From Acidobacteriaceae bacterium (GTDB lineage Bacteria; Acidobacteriota; Terriglobia; Terriglobales; Acidobacteriaceae): a DNA stretch of 47,507 nucleotides. Positions 22,977-33,600 of this stretch are shown here, in pieces. The stretch is from assembly GCA_003131315.1 (NCBI GenBank), contig PKUV01000062.1, positions 1-47,507 of the forward strand, given 5' to 3'. The notes beneath the pieces are model-generated. The model searched no databases and was not told where the DNA came from. It saw only the letters and a program-made list of their open reading frames with translations. Both the position numbers and the translations under genes were made by a program. Positions within the stretch are counted from its first letter, which is position 1. Every line of letters begins with the position of its first letter.

Positions 22977-23750
22977 CGGTTTACCCGTCCCTTTATCCTG
23001 CTTTCTATCGGCCACGGCCGTTATGGAGGAGCTTTCCGCCTTCTGGAATTTCCGAGCAACGAATTCCGGAAGCATCTCTTCCAGCTTTTGTGATAGCCAG
23101 TCCTGTAGTTCAGATTTGCGCTCCCGCGAAAGAGACACAAAGCGAACACCGAGATGGCCCGTTTTCCACCAGCAGATTGTCGATTCTGCCAAGAATGGTA
23201 CTTTGTGATCCGGTAAAGTGAACTGAACCTGCACCTCTTCTCCAGCGCTGAGCGGAACGAACGTACTCACGGCCATGCCCCCTTCGCTGATGTTCACGCT
23301 GTAGCAGCGAACTTCCGGCATGTTTCGTCTCAGGATGGTGACGGGAATAGCGACCGGATAACGGAAATAGCGCCGTCGTTCTCTCAGAATCAGTCCGTAC
23401 GCAGGCTTGAGTGTGCTGCGGATTGACTGCGTAGAAAGAGGCCTTTCGAAGACAAAACCCGTCCTCTTGCGGAAGGCGGCTGTGGCTTCCACATCACTGC
23501 CGCTGATGGCAAACGTCACCGCCGACCGGTTTGATGGAGAGAGACGCACCTCATCCAGAATCACTCCGGACTGTGCCCCTAGCTGGAGATCAACTATAAC
23601 AGCATCGAACTTTCGGCGGTTCAAGAGGCGAACCGCGCCTGCCGCTTCCTGACAGACATCAGGCGAAATAGACAATTCTTGTAGGGCGTGGCTGAACTGC
23701 TGAATTGTGACTGGATCAGCGGACACCAAAAGCGCAAGGGCGATTGCCAT
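22968..23750 (-). CDS. Receiver-like protein with one PilZ domain
   Basis: 260 aa from ATG 23750 (GTG 23762 also possible). Residues about 1-115 are receiver-like (ALALLVSADPVTIQQFSHAL, DAVIVDLQLG with a possible phospho-acceptor Asp). A PilZ domain follows: RERRRYFRYPVAIPVTI carries the RxxxR motif and VNISEGGMAV replaces the usual DxSxxG Asp by Asn, which may weaken c-di-GMP binding. The C-terminal tail is charged. It is a shorter paralogue of the protein at 6436-7575. It lies 69 bp downstream of the GGDEF-EAL gene on the same strand, so the enzyme and this effector may form a local c-di-GMP module. Confidence 0.85.
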   Translation of the reverse strand: MAIALALLVSADPVTIQQFSHALQELSISPDVCQEAAGAVRLLNRRKFDAVIVDLQLGAQSGVILDEVRLSPSNRSAVTFAISGSDVEATAAFRKRTGFVFERPLSTQSIRSTLKPAYGLILRERRRYFRYPVAIPVTILRRNMPEVRCYSVNISEGGMAVSTFVPLSAGEEVQVQFTLPDHKVPFLAESTICWWKTGHLGVRFVSLSRERKSELQDWLSQKLEEMLPEFVARKFQKAESSSITAVADRKQDKGTGKPSS

Positions 23751-23819
23751 AATGAAGTACACATCTCATACACGATTCGTTGAGACTGCCAATACGGCAG
23801 TTCTTTTGCACCGCTTTCA

Positions 23820-26800
23820 TCACGCTCCCTGGTTTGCAGACAAGGCGTGCACCGCGGTGCCTCGCAGCTTGTCGACTACTGCGTCGACCGTTAAAGGCTT
23901 GCTGAAGTAATAGCCTTGAATCTCGTCACAATGATGTGCCCGCAGGAATGACATTTGCGCTTCGTCTTCGACGCCTTCCGCAATCACCTTGAGATGTAGG
24001 CTTTTCGCCATGCTGATGATTGCGGTTGTGATCGCCGCGTCATCAGGATTCACGGCGACTTCTCGGACAAACGAACGGTCGATCTTGAGCTTGCCAACCG
24101 GGAACTGCTTCAAGTAGCTGAGGCTGGAATAGCCGGTCCCAAAGTCGTCAATCGCTAGCGTCAACCCCAGGGCCTTTAATTCCTGAAGAACCGAGGACGT
24201 CACGTCTGCATTCGATAGCAGGAGGCTTTCTGTGAGCTCTAGTTCGAGATATTGCGGGGCGAGGCCGGTCTCGTGGAGCACTCTCTGGATGAGTTCGCAG
24301 AAGCCCTCTTGGCGAAACTGGACCGCTGATACATTTACTGCTACCGGCACCGCGGGAAGCCCTTCGTCTTGCCATTTCCGAGCCTGACGGCAGGCCGTCC
24401 TGAGTACCCATTCACCGATTGGCACGATCAGGCCGCTGTTCTCAGCAATTCGTATGAACTTATCGGGTGGTACAAGGCCCAACTCCGGGTGCTGCCAGCG
24501 GAGGAGCGCTTCCAACCCGGTGATCCGTCCAGTGGCAATATCCATCTGCGGTTGATACACCAGGAAGAGTTCTTCCCTGCCGAGTGCCAGTCGCAAGCTG
24601 TTCTCCAGGGTCAAGCGTTCCATAACCTGGGCGTTCATGTCCTCCGTAAAGAAACGAAACCTGTTACGTCCACCCTGTTTGGCGCAATACATGGCCGCAT
24701 CGGCATTCTTGATCAGGGTTTCACAGTCCGTACCGTGTTCGGGGGAAATACTAATGCCGACGCTGCAGCTGATACTGAGTGAGCGACCTTGAATGACGCA
24801 TGCAGCGGTCATCGCATTCATGATCCGTTCAGCGGCGACTGCTGCGTCGGCTACGTCCTTTACAGCAGTCAACACGATGACGAATTCGTCTCCGCCTACC
24901 CGGGCCACTGTGTCCTGTTCACGCGCAAATCTCTTAAGCCGTTCTGCAACGGCCTGCAGGAAAAGGTCGCCGAACGAGTGCCCGAGCGAGTCGTTAATGG
25001 TTTTGAACCGGTCGAGATCGAGGAACAGAAGCGCAACTTTGTCCTTTCGCCGACGAGCACTGGCGAGTGCCTTTGTTAATCGATCCTGAAGAAGAGTCCG
25101 ATTGGGTAGTCCCGTAAGAGCATCGTAGTAGGCTAAGTATTGGACCCGTTCCTCGGCGACTTTGCGGTCCGTGATGTCCACGTTCGTGCCTTCGTAACCT
25201 ATCAGTACTCCATCTTTGCTCACAGCACGGCCAGTCACAGAGATCCAGATCTTGCTACCGTCTTTGCGATGGACCTGGCACTCAAAGTTCTGTACGACTC
25301 CTTGCTCTTCCATCAAGAGTTGGAACGCCTGGCGACTCTTGGGATCGACGTAGACTTGCCGAGAAATATCACTGACGCTTGTTAGCAGTTCTTGGGGAGA
25401 GTCATAACCAAGCATACGTGCCATCTCTGGATTTACGCCAAGGTAGTGCCCGCTTAGGTCACTTTGGAAAATACCAACGACAGCCCCCTCGTAGATCATG
25501 CGATACTTCTGTTCTGCCTGGCGCAGGGCTTGTTCCGCCAGCTTGCGCTCGGTGATGTCGCGAACGATGGCTTGTAAATACTCTCCCCCAGGAGTGATGA
25601 CCCGATTCAAGCTCACTTCCGCATCAAAGGGGGTTCCGTCATGACGAACATGTTTCCATTCAAAGAATTGCGGCAGGCCCGTCAGCGCAGCGTGTATTTT
25701 CTCGGCCGCCTTTTCGGACGAAAGCCGCCCATCGGGTTGTTCTGACGGTGAGAACTCGACAGGAGAATGGCCAACGATGTCTTCCTTCCGGCATCCGAAG
25801 AGAGTCTCGGCTCGAAGGTTGCAGTCGGAGAATGTTTCTCCTTTCAAAATCATAATGGCATCGTTTGCCGTTTCAAACAGGGTCTTGAATTTGGTCTCGC
25901 TTTGTTGCAGTGCATTTTCCGTCTTCTTGCGCTCGGTGATGTCGCGCACCAGGGTGACCACTTCGTCGTCGTGCAACCGGCTCATCCGGGCTTCGAACAG
26001 GGACTCCTGCCCATCCACGGGCAGCCCGTACTCGAAAGCAACAGGCATCAAGCTCTGCTCCATCTCGTGCAGGGCGTTTTCAAATTGACGTCCCGCTTCT
26101 GCGGGCAACACCGACTGCATTTTTCTCCCCAAAAACTGCTCGGGCGGGGCATACAGTTTGCGTCGGTGGTCGGAGAGATAGTCCAGAATGGTGCCGTCGC
26201 GACGCATACGGAAATACAAGTCAGGCAAGGACTGGAAGACAGCTTGCAGCTCTTCCGTTTTGCGCAACAACTGCTGCTCTGCCTGCTTGCGTTCGGAAAT
26301 GTCCTCCAAGAGTGCCAACAAATGAGGTTCATCCCCATAAATAAAGGGTACGAAACGGGCGTTGACCCAAATCTCTTTGCCGAACGTGGTGGTCATGTGG
26401 GCCTCGCCATGGCAAGGTCCACCGCTTGCCAGCGCTTCCTCGGCCAAGGCCAGCAAACCGGATCGCCGCCAGGATTCTAGGTGGCGAAAATTCTGCGCCG
26501 CGACCTGCTCAATGTTCGCGCCGACCAGTCGAGCGCTGGCAGGGTTGGCGGCCACCGCCTCACCGGAAGCCTTGTAGGTGATGATGCCTAACGGCGATGT
26601 GTCCAATATCTTTTGCGTGTAGCGCAAGGCATCAGCCATTTTTTGCTGCGTTTGCTTTCGCTCGGTGATGTCTTCGTAGGTTCCAATGACGCCGGTCACC
26701 TTGCCCTCCCGGTCGTGCAGGGGCAATTTGTTGGTCCGGAGCCACAGCAGACTTCCGTCGGGCCTGCACTGGGTTTCGTCAAAGTTGAGATTTGCAGATC

Positions 26801-27968
26801 CCTTTTCCATTACCAGCTTGTCATCGGCGCGATAACGTTCTGCCGTCCCGCTCCAGGTGAGATCAAAATCACTTTTGCCGATAATCTCTGCCGGGTTGTT
26901 CAAACCCGCATCGGTCGCAAAAGCCCGGTTGCAGCCCAGGTAGGTGCTGTTCCGGTCCTTCCAAAAGACGCGTTGAGGAATGGTGTCCAGGGTGGACTGA
27001 AGCATCTGGCGTGACCGGTACAGTTCCTCCTCGGCCCGCTTTCGCTCGGTAATGTCATGCTCGATGGCCACGAAATGTGTATCGGCGGCATTGCCGACGT
27101 CTTGGATCACAGGCGTGATCGTCAGCTCTTCGGTGTAGGTTGTTCCATCTTTTCGCCTATTCACAATCTCGCTTTGCCACACCTCGCCTGATGAAATGGT
27201 TGACCAGAGCTTAGCGTAATAGCTTTCAGGTTGCTCTCCGGATTTCAACAGGCGAGGATTCTTGCCCAATGCCTCTTCCTTGCTGTAGCCAGTCATGGTC
27301 GTAAACGCATGATTTACCCAGACGATTGTCCCGTGTCGGTCTGTGATTGTGATCGCGTTAGCGGCCGCTTCTAGCGCGGCTGATTGCAGTCGCAATTGTT
27401 TTTCTGTGCGCCTGCGAGCAGTAATATCTCGTGCAATCTCCGACATCCCGACGAGTTTCCCAGTTCCGTCTTTGATTGGAGAAATCGACAGAGACACGTC
27501 GATGATCGTGCCATTCTTTGTGAGACCTTGCGTTCTAAAATACTCTATGGCTTCCGCGTCTGCGATCTTTTGCAAAAGAACGTGAAGCTCCGCATGTTTC
27601 TCTGGCGGAACAGAAAACGAAATGTTCCGACCTAGTGCTTCAACAGCAGAATAGCCATAAACCCGCTCCGCCCCACGATTCCAGCTAGTTACGTTGCCAT
27701 CCAGCTCTATGCCAATTATGGCGTCGTCCGATTGTTGGACGATGGCCGCGAGCCGCAGCAGTTCTTGTTGCGCAGCTTTCTCCCGCTGACGAGTGATGAA
27801 GCTGATGCAGAACCCAGCACAGCCTGCGAAGAATATGGTGATGCTGTGAGATGCCAGAGCGGACAGTCGAGAAAAATATATTTGCTTCGTGATCTCGTAG
27901 ACCACCGTCGCGCACAACGCCACGAGTCCGACCCGCAAAGCCCTGAGGATTTGAGACTGCTTGGACAT
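23820..27968 (-). CDS. Membrane-anchored multi-PAS diguanylate cyclase/phosphodiesterase
   Basis: 1382 aa. Two membrane helices lie near the start (about 10-32 and 40-60). About seven PAS/PAC units follow, each closing with a version of DITERK (DITARRR, DITERKR, DITERKQ, DISERKQ, DITERKK, DITERKL, DITDRKV). The GGDEF domain has an intact active site RVGGDEF (near residue 1024) and an inhibitory RxxD site five residues upstream (REQD). The EAL domain is also intact: [45 protein letters not shown]. Both synthesis and breakdown of c-di-GMP are therefore possible, with direction set by whatever the PAS array senses. The neighbouring PilZ protein is a likely reader. Confidence 0.93.
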   Translation of the reverse strand: MSKQSQILRALRVGLVALCATVVYEITKQIYFSRLSALASHSITIFFAGCAGFCISFITRQREKAAQQELLRLAAIVQQSDDAIIGIELDGNVTSWNRGAERVYGYSAVEALGRNISFSVPPEKHAELHVLLQKIADAEAIEYFRTQGLTKNGTIIDVSLSISPIKDGTGKLVGMSEIARDITARRRTEKQLRLQSAALEAAANAITITDRHGTIVWVNHAFTTMTGYSKEEALGKNPRLLKSGEQPESYYAKLWSTISSGEVWQSEIVNRRKDGTTYTEELTITPVIQDVGNAADTHFVAIEHDITERKRAEEELYRSRQMLQSTLDTIPQRVFWKDRNSTYLGCNRAFATDAGLNNPAEIIGKSDFDLTWSGTAERYRADDKLVMEKGSANLNFDETQCRPDGSLLWLRTNKLPLHDREGKVTGVIGTYEDITERKQTQQKMADALRYTQKILDTSPLGIITYKASGEAVAANPASARLVGANIEQVAAQNFRHLESWRRSGLLALAEEALASGGPCHGEAHMTTTFGKEIWVNARFVPFIYGDEPHLLALLEDISERKQAEQQLLRKTEELQAVFQSLPDLYFRMRRDGTILDYLSDHRRKLYAPPEQFLGRKMQSVLPAEAGRQFENALHEMEQSLMPVAFEYGLPVDGQESLFEARMSRLHDDEVVTLVRDITERKKTENALQQSETKFKTLFETANDAIMILKGETFSDCNLRAETLFGCRKEDIVGHSPVEFSPSEQPDGRLSSEKAAEKIHAALTGLPQFFEWKHVRHDGTPFDAEVSLNRVITPGGEYLQAIVRDITERKLAEQALRQAEQKYRMIYEGAVVGIFQSDLSGHYLGVNPEMARMLGYDSPQELLTSVSDISRQVYVDPKSRQAFQLLMEEQGVVQNFECQVHRKDGSKIWISVTGRAVSKDGVLIGYEGTNVDITDRKVAEERVQYLAYYDALTGLPNRTLLQDRLTKALASARRRKDKVALLFLDLDRFKTINDSLGHSFGDLFLQAVAERLKRFAREQDTVARVGGDEFVIVLTAVKDVADAAVAAERIMNAMTAACVIQGRSLSISCSVGISISPEHGTDCETLIKNADAAMYCAKQGGRNRFRFFTEDMNAQVMERLTLENSLRLALGREELFLVYQPQMDIATGRITGLEALLRWQHPELGLVPPDKFIRIAENSGLIVPIGEWVLRTACRQARKWQDEGLPAVPVAVNVSAVQFRQEGFCELIQRVLHETGLAPQYLELELTESLLLSNADVTSSVLQELKALGLTLAIDDFGTGYSSLSYLKQFPVGKLKIDRSFVREVAVNPDDAAITTAIISMAKSLHLKVIAEGVEDEAQMSFLRAHHCDEIQGYYFSKPLTVDAVVDKLRGTAVHALSANQGA

Positions 27969-28060
27969 CAGATGAGTAAGATGAGTAAGAAGCGTGCTTC
28001 CACTCCGCCCCTTCCCCTAATTCGACCACGCAATCGGCCGGGTGCCTAATTACTGAAGTT

Positions 28061-28081
28061 CCGGCCGCTTGCGGCGGCCGG
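28061..28081. repeat. GC-rich hairpin downstream of proC
   Basis: CCGGCCGC (28061-28068) pairs with GCGGCCGG (28074-28081) around a 5-nt loop. It lies between proC and the downstream GGDEF-EAL gene. No T-tract follows, so a classical terminator is not supported. Confidence 0.45.
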
Positions 28082-28151
28082 GGTGTGTTGGGGACGCCAC
28101 CAGTCTGCGCTTCACCGGATTTCGATTCGGTCGGTAAGCCCGGCACCTGCC

Positions 28152-28979
28152 CTACGAGAACGCCAACTCCTTAGCCCGCTGCACCGCCTTCACCACCGCC
28201 TTGATCAACGTCACGCGCAGCTTGCCCTCTTCCAGTTCCATGATGCCGTCAATCGTGCATCCCGCCGGCGTCGTCACCGCATCCTTCAGCAGCGCCGGAT
28301 GATCCCCGGTCTCCAGCACCACCCGCGCCGCGCCCATCGTAGTCTGCGCCGCGAGCAGCGTTGCCACATCGCGCGGCAGCCCCACCTTTACCCCCGCCTC
28401 CGCCAACGATTCCAGAATGATGTAGATATACGCCGGCCCGCTCGCCGACAATCCCGTCACCGCGTCCATATGTTTCTCGTCCACGTGCACCGTCCGCCCC
28501 ACCGCATCGAAAAACTTCGTCGCCAGTTCCAGATGCTGCTTGGTCGCGAACTTCCCCTTGCACAGCGCCGTCATTCCCGCGCCCAGCACGCAAGGAGTAT
28601 TCGGCATCGCCCGCACCACCGGCACTTCTTTCTCCATCGCGCGCTCAATCATCTCCGTCGGAACCGACGCCGCCACCGAAATTACCAACTGCTTCCCATT
28701 CAAGTGCGGCCGAATCTCCCGCACCACGTCCGCCACCACCTGCGGCTTCAGGCAAAGAAAAATAATGTCCGCGCCCTTCACGGCCTCCGAGTTGTCGGTC
28801 CCCGCGTGGACCTTCAACTTCTCCTTCAGCATCCGCGCCCGCTCCGGATGCGCCACCGTTGCCCAGGTCTGCCCCGGCGAAAGCAATCCATTGCGCAAGA
28901 AAGATTGCAGCAGAATCGCTCCCATCTTCCCCGCGCCCAAAATCGCCACTTTCTTCTTCCCACTCAAACTCTGTGCCAT
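28152..28979 (-). CDS. proC: Pyrroline-5-carboxylate reductase
   Basis: 275 aa from ATG 28979 (GGAG 7 nt upstream; the longer frame to 29108 has no protein support). The N-terminal Rossmann motif is VAILGAGKMGAILL. The middle holds FLCLKPQ and VISVAASVP, then VRAMPNTPCVLGAGMTAL. The C-terminal family signature includes AVTGLSASGPAYIYIILESL and TTPAGCTIDGIMELE. It reduces pyrroline-5-carboxylate to proline with NAD(P)H, the last step of proline synthesis, in the cytosol. It stands alone rather than with proA/proB. Confidence 0.96.
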   Translation of the reverse strand: MAQSLSGKKKVAILGAGKMGAILLQSFLRNGLLSPGQTWATVAHPERARMLKEKLKVHAGTDNSEAVKGADIIFLCLKPQVVADVVREIRPHLNGKQLVISVAASVPTEMIERAMEKEVPVVRAMPNTPCVLGAGMTALCKGKFATKQHLELATKFFDAVGRTVHVDEKHMDAVTGLSASGPAYIYIILESLAEAGVKVGLPRDVATLLAAQTTMGAARVVLETGDHPALLKDAVTTPAGCTIDGIMELEEGKLRVTLIKAVVKAVQRAKELAFS

Positions 28980-29075
28980 GCGAATTCTCCAGAAACAATG
29001 TTCCCAACGGTCTGCAATCGGGAACCACCAGATTACACGACGCGGGGCAGTCTGCCATCTGGTGCGACTCCAAAG

Positions 29076-29142
29076 TTTCAAGGTTCCAAAGTGAACCCTC
29101 AACGACACACCGCTTTTTCCTTGAAACTCTGAAACCTTGAAA
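29076..29142. repeat. TTTCAAGG / CCTTGAAA inverted and direct repeats
   Basis: TTTCAAGG at 29076-29083 faces CCTTGAAA at 29119-29126 and 29135-29142, between lhgO and proC. It may form alternative hairpins at the end of the lhgO transcript. Confidence 0.45.
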
Positions 29143-29147
29143 CCTTC

Positions 29148-30362
29148 CTACTTCACAATCTCCTCCGGCACCATCTTCAATATCTCCCGCCCAATCGGCA
29201 ACGACGCCGTCGCCGCCGGAGAAGGCACATTCAGCACATGCAAAAACCGCTCGCGCCCCACAAACCGGAAATCATCCACCAGCGCGCCATCCGCCGCCAC
29301 CGCCTGCGCCCGCACTCCCGCCCCGCCCCGCGTCATATCTTCCATCCGTACCTCCGGCACCAACCGCTGGCAAGACCGCACAAACTCCCGCTTTCGCAGC
29401 GACCGCCGAAACTCCGCCAGCCCATTTTTCCAGTGCTGCCGCGCCATCGCCCGAAACCCCGCATCCATGAACACTTCCATCGTCTCGCCCAAATCAAAAT
29501 CCCGCCACCGGTATCCCTCGCGCCGGAACGCCAGCACCGCATTCGGCCCCGCATCCACATTCCCATGAATTCGCCGCGTGAAGTGCACTCCCAGAAACGG
29601 ATACCGCGGATCCGGCGCCGGATAAATCAGCCCCCGCACCAACTCCTGCCGCGCCGCCGCCAGGTCGTAATACTCCCCGCGAAACGGAACGAGCAGCATT
29701 CCCGGATCATCTCCCGCCAGGCGCGCCACCCGATCGCTATACAGCCCCGCGCAATTCACCACATACCGCGCCGAAAAATCTCCCGCGCGCGTTCGGACCA
29801 CCACCGCGCCCCCCGCCGCGTTCCCCGAACGATCGAATCCCATCACCCCCGCGTTCGTCTTCACCTCTGCCCCGCGTCCCACCGCGATCTCCGCATACTT
29901 CGCCGTCACCGCCGCATAATCCGTGATCCCCGTCGACGGCACTTCCAGCGCTCGCACTCCGCCCACATGCGGCTCGATCTCAAGCATCGCCTCGCGCTCC
30001 AGCAACCGCAAGCCCTCGAGCCCATTCGCCACGCCCCGCGCGAGTAACTCGTCCAGTCGCGCCGCTTCCTCCGAATTAGTAGCCACAATCAATTTCCCGC
30101 ACACCTCATGCGGAATCCCATGTCGAGAGCAGAACTCCACCATCTCTCGCGCCCCCGCTACACACAACCGCGCCTTCAGCGATCCCGCCTTGTAATAAAC
30201 CCCGCTGTGGATCACCCCGCTATTGTGTCCCGTCTGATGCCGAGCCACTCCCGCCTCTTTCTCCAAAACCACCACCCGCAACCGCGGAAACCGCTCGCCC
30301 ACCTGCATGGCAAACGAAAGCCCAACAATCCCCCCGCCAATCACCGCAATGTCATAGGTCAT
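29148..30362 (-). CDS. lhgO: L-2-hydroxyglutarate oxidase/dehydrogenase
   Basis: 404 aa. The FAD-binding start is MTYDIAVIGGGIVGLSFAMQ (GxGxxG), followed by VVVLEKEAGVARHQTGHNSG and VIHSGVYYKAGSLKARLC, the LhgO/L2HGDH hallmark. FVNCAGLYSD-type (YVVNCAGLYSDRVA), VPFRGEYYDL and PFLGVHFTRRIHG are further family motifs. It oxidises L-2-hydroxyglutarate to 2-oxoglutarate and passes electrons to oxygen or the quinone pool, acting as a metabolite-repair or lysine/glutarate-catabolism enzyme. No clear ribosome site was seen before ATG 30362, and a double-hairpin repeat begins 22 bp upstream, possibly in the leader. Confidence 0.93.
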   Translation of the reverse strand: MTYDIAVIGGGIVGLSFAMQVGERFPRLRVVVLEKEAGVARHQTGHNSGVIHSGVYYKAGSLKARLCVAGAREMVEFCSRHGIPHEVCGKLIVATNSEEAARLDELLARGVANGLEGLRLLEREAMLEIEPHVGGVRALEVPSTGITDYAAVTAKYAEIAVGRGAEVKTNAGVMGFDRSGNAAGGAVVVRTRAGDFSARYVVNCAGLYSDRVARLAGDDPGMLLVPFRGEYYDLAAARQELVRGLIYPAPDPRYPFLGVHFTRRIHGNVDAGPNAVLAFRREGYRWRDFDLGETMEVFMDAGFRAMARQHWKNGLAEFRRSLRKREFVRSCQRLVPEVRMEDMTRGGAGVRAQAVAADGALVDDFRFVGRERFLHVLNVPSPAATASLPIGREILKMVPEEIVK

Positions 30363-30383
30363 AAGTTTGTGCGTCTTGTGGAG

Positions 30384-30423
30384 GGACGGGCGTCCCGCCC
30401 GTCCAAGCCGTGCGCAGCACGGC
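30384..30423. repeat. Double-hairpin element, copy 1
   Basis: GGACGGGCG (30384-30392), loop TCC, CGCCCGTCC (30396-30404), spacer AA, GCCGTGC (30407-30413), loop GCA, GCACGGC (30417-30423). Both stems are perfect. The same layout recurs at 31465-31505, 39450-39490 and 46342-46381. Confidence 0.85.
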
Positions 30424-30468
30424 AGCCTAACCGATGATGATCCTACCGCACACCGGGGCCCCGTCGCC

Positions 30469-30516
30469 GTGACGCAAGAACAGGAAGATGTGACGCAAGA
30501 AGACGTGACGCAAGAA
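30469..30516. repeat. Three GTGACGCAAGAA direct repeats
   Basis: Copies at 30469-30480, 30490-30501 and 30505-30516, spaced by multiples of three bases. Intergenic; purpose unknown. Confidence 0.7.
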
Positions 30517-30522
30517 AAAGGC

Positions 30523-30560
30523 GCGGGTGCCCCACGTCTCGCGCTTTTCGAGACGTGGGT
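30523..30560 (+). repeat. 38-bp palindromic element, copy 1
   Basis: GCGGGTGC followed by CCCACGTCTCG, loop CGCTTTT and CGAGACGTGGG (30531-30559), then T. The whole 38 bp recurs exactly, inverted, at 41004-41041. Confidence 0.85.
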
Positions 30561-30632
30561 ACGGACACCTCCGCGCCCTCAATCACCAATTGCAAATCAC
30601 CAATCACCAATCACAAATTACAAATTCCAGCC

Positions 30633-33600
30633 CTACTGCACAATCAGCGTCGCCGCATTCCCATGCGCCGCCCCACCCACAGCCGTAGCCGTTACCGTAA
30701 TCTGCGACGTGCCCACTCCCGTAGGAGACTGCACGGTCACCGTAGCCGACCCCGGCGAGGTCGCCAGCGCCGATGTAGCCGTCACCGTCACCGTCGCCGG
30801 GTTTGGTACCACCGCCGGAGCCGTGTACAACCCGGTCGTGTCCACCGTGCCATTCGCGCTCCCGCCGGTGACCGCCCAGGTTACGCTCTGATTCGATGAG
30901 TTATTCACTGTCGCCGCGAATTGTTTCTGAGTAACTCCCGCCGGCCAAGAGTTACCCGCTTCATTCGCATACAAACTAGCCGACGCCGGACTTACCGTGA
31001 CCGTCACTACCGGTGGCGGGGTGGTGCAGGCGACCTGAACAGTCGTGACATTGGCGGTGGCCGTTCCGCTGCCATTGGTCACCACGCAGGATTGCGTCGG
31101 GCTGGAGGGCTGCGTAAGGACCGCGACGCTATAAGTGTTGCCACTAGCGATGAGTGTGGCGAACGTGAAGCTTCCGTTGGCGCCGACCGGCAGGCGGTCG
31201 CCGCCATTGTCCTGCAACACAAGTCCCGTGCCGGAGAGACCGGAAACCGTGCCGCCAATCGTGTAGGTGTTTGTGGCACCACTACCGCCCCCAACCCCGC
31301 CGCAGGAAATCTCCAACATCAATCCAAGTCCCAAACAAATGCCCGCGATCCAAACGTAGAGACGCGGCTTGCCGCGTCTCTTTCCCCCCAGCCCCACAAT
31401 CCCCGCCATCATCACCCATGCGAGTGTGAAGAAGGACAAAATGTGGGGACGCTCGCTCGTGGAGGGACGGGCGTCCCCGCCCGTCCAAGCCGTGCGCAGC
31501 ACGGCTCCCCTCAACTGCCCCGCCGCGTTCGGCCCCGTCGTCGAAATCGTCACCGTAACCGCCGTCGTCCCCGCCCCCGCCGCAATCGTCGCCGGACTGA
31601 AAGCGCAACTACTCAACGCCGGCAAGCCCGAGCACCCAAAACTCACCGCCGAGCTAAACGTCCCGCCCCCCATCGGAACCGCCGAAAATGTATAGCTCGC
31701 GCTCTGTCCCGCCAGCACCGTTGCCGTAGCGCTGCCCGTGTCCGTCCACGTCACATCCGTCCCCACCGTCAGCGTCTCAGTCGCCGTGGCGTGCGTCAGC
31801 GTCCCGTCCGTTCCCTGGATCGTGAAGTTGAACGCCCCTGTAGTCGCGTTACCCAGCGTCACCGTAAACCCAGTTCCCCCTGCCGTCGGCGTCACCGTCG
31901 GCGGCGTAATCCCGCAGGTCCCCGGAGCACCCGCCGTACACGTCAACGACACGCTCCCGCTGTATCCGTTCACCGCCGTCAGCGTCCCGTTCCACGTTAC
32001 GTTCTGATTCGCCACCGTCACATTCGGAGTCCCCGTCACCGCAATCGTAAAGTCCGGAGTGGGCGCCGTCACCGTCAGCCCGAACGTCTGCGTCTTGGCC
32101 GAAGGCGCTCCCGTCGCCATCGCCGAGATCGTCACCGTCCTCGGACCACCCAACGGAGTTCCTGCCGACGCCGTCACCGTCAACGTAACCGTCACCGGTG
32201 CCGAAGACGTCGGACTCACCGAACTCGATGGCGAGAACACGCAAGTCGCTCCCGTCGGCAGCCCCGCCGAGCAGCTCAGCGCTACCGTCCCCGCAAAACT
32301 TCCCGCCGCCGTCACCTGGAACGTGCTCGCCGCCGACGTTCCGCCCTGCGCCACACTCAACGAATTCGGACTGGGCGCCGTCAGATTGAAGTCCACCACA
32401 TGCAGCGTTACCGTCGCATCGCGCGTGATCGAGTCTCGGTCGGTTCCTACCGCGTGCGCGTTAAAGCTGTAATCGCCCACCAGTCCGCTCGCCGTCAACG
32501 TATACGTGGCAGTTGGCGTTTCCTGCGTCGGATGCAGTGTGCAAGTGCTCGGCAGCGCTCCGCTGCAATTCAAGTTCACCGGGCTCGCATATCCGTTCTG
32601 CGCCGTCAAAGTACCGTTGAACGTGGCAGTCTGTGTCGGAAACACCGTCTGCGGCGAAGTCGAAATCACATTCGTGTAGTCTGCCGACGTCACCAGCGCA
32701 TAGTTCCAAATGCCCCGCCCGTACGTCGATGCCAGCAGCGTCTTTGTGCCCGTGTCGGGATTAAAAATCTGCAGCGCCGTTACCGGCGCTTCGGGCAGAA
32801 ATCCCGATACACCCTGACCCGGCGTTGGACCGACTTCAGTCCAATCCGCAGCGCTTGTTGAACTGACAAAAACGCCTACGTCGGTTCCCGCATAAACCTG
32901 CCCCGCTTGCGAATCCACCAGCAACGCGTTCACTGGAGCATCCGGGAACCCCATCGCCGTTCCCGTCCCAGTCCAGTCCGTCCAACTAGCGCCGGCATTC
33001 GTGGTCTTCCAAACATGCGAGGTCGGGTACCCCTGCGTACTGAAGCCCATGACCCCGACATACGCGGTCTTGCCCGTCGCATCGGACGTATCCATCGCGA
33101 CCGCCGCAATCGCATACCCGTGCGGATTCACATTCTGGGTTACATTTGTCATCAAACTGACGCCGGCGTTGGTTGTCACCCACACTTCGCCCCCCGGCGA
33201 CCCGCTCAGCGGCCCATATCCGTTCGTCACCGCATACACCACCGTGGAATTGTTGTGAATGTCTTTTGGACCGCCCGCGGCCAGCGCATTCACCAGGTTG
33301 ATCTCACCACCCGTGCACGCGCCCGTCCCTAACGTGTCGAAGTCATTGCTGAGCTGCAACGGTGCGGTTCCGACAGTGCTGATCCGCCACACCCGGCAGG
33401 TTCCCACCAGCAATTCGCTGGTATTCTGCTGATCCAGAATGTAGGGAGTATAGAAAGCTCCCTGGTCTCCTCCCAGACTGGCCGAACTGACGACCTCGAA
33501 GAATCCAGCCTCGTTACAGGCCGTTCCCAACTCGCACTTCACAATCGTGACGTAGGGGTTCGCCGCGAACCACTCGTTGGGGTTCGCAGGATTGATCGCA

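Larger units (their letters stand above)
30363..30632. other. Repeat-rich intergenic region between the giant protein gene and lhgO
   Basis: 270 bp packed with a double hairpin (30384-30423), three GTGACGCAAGAA repeats (30469-30516), a 29-bp palindrome (30531-30559) and an AT-rich CACCAATCACAAATTACAAA stretch (about 30589-30630). No gene. Confidence 0.7.

Noticed and set aside
28083-29132. 349-aa plus-strand open frame over proC
   Set aside because: Shadow frame of proC with biased Arg/His composition.
30469-30516. CRISPR-like spaced repeats (GTGACGCAAGAA)
   Set aside because: Repeats are only 12 bp with 3-9 bp spacers and no cas genes; they are short direct repeats.
30921-32861. 646-aa plus-strand open frame within the giant BNR/Ig gene
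   Set aside because: Extremely Arg/His-rich and antisense to repeat-domain coding sequence; no domain or ribosome site.
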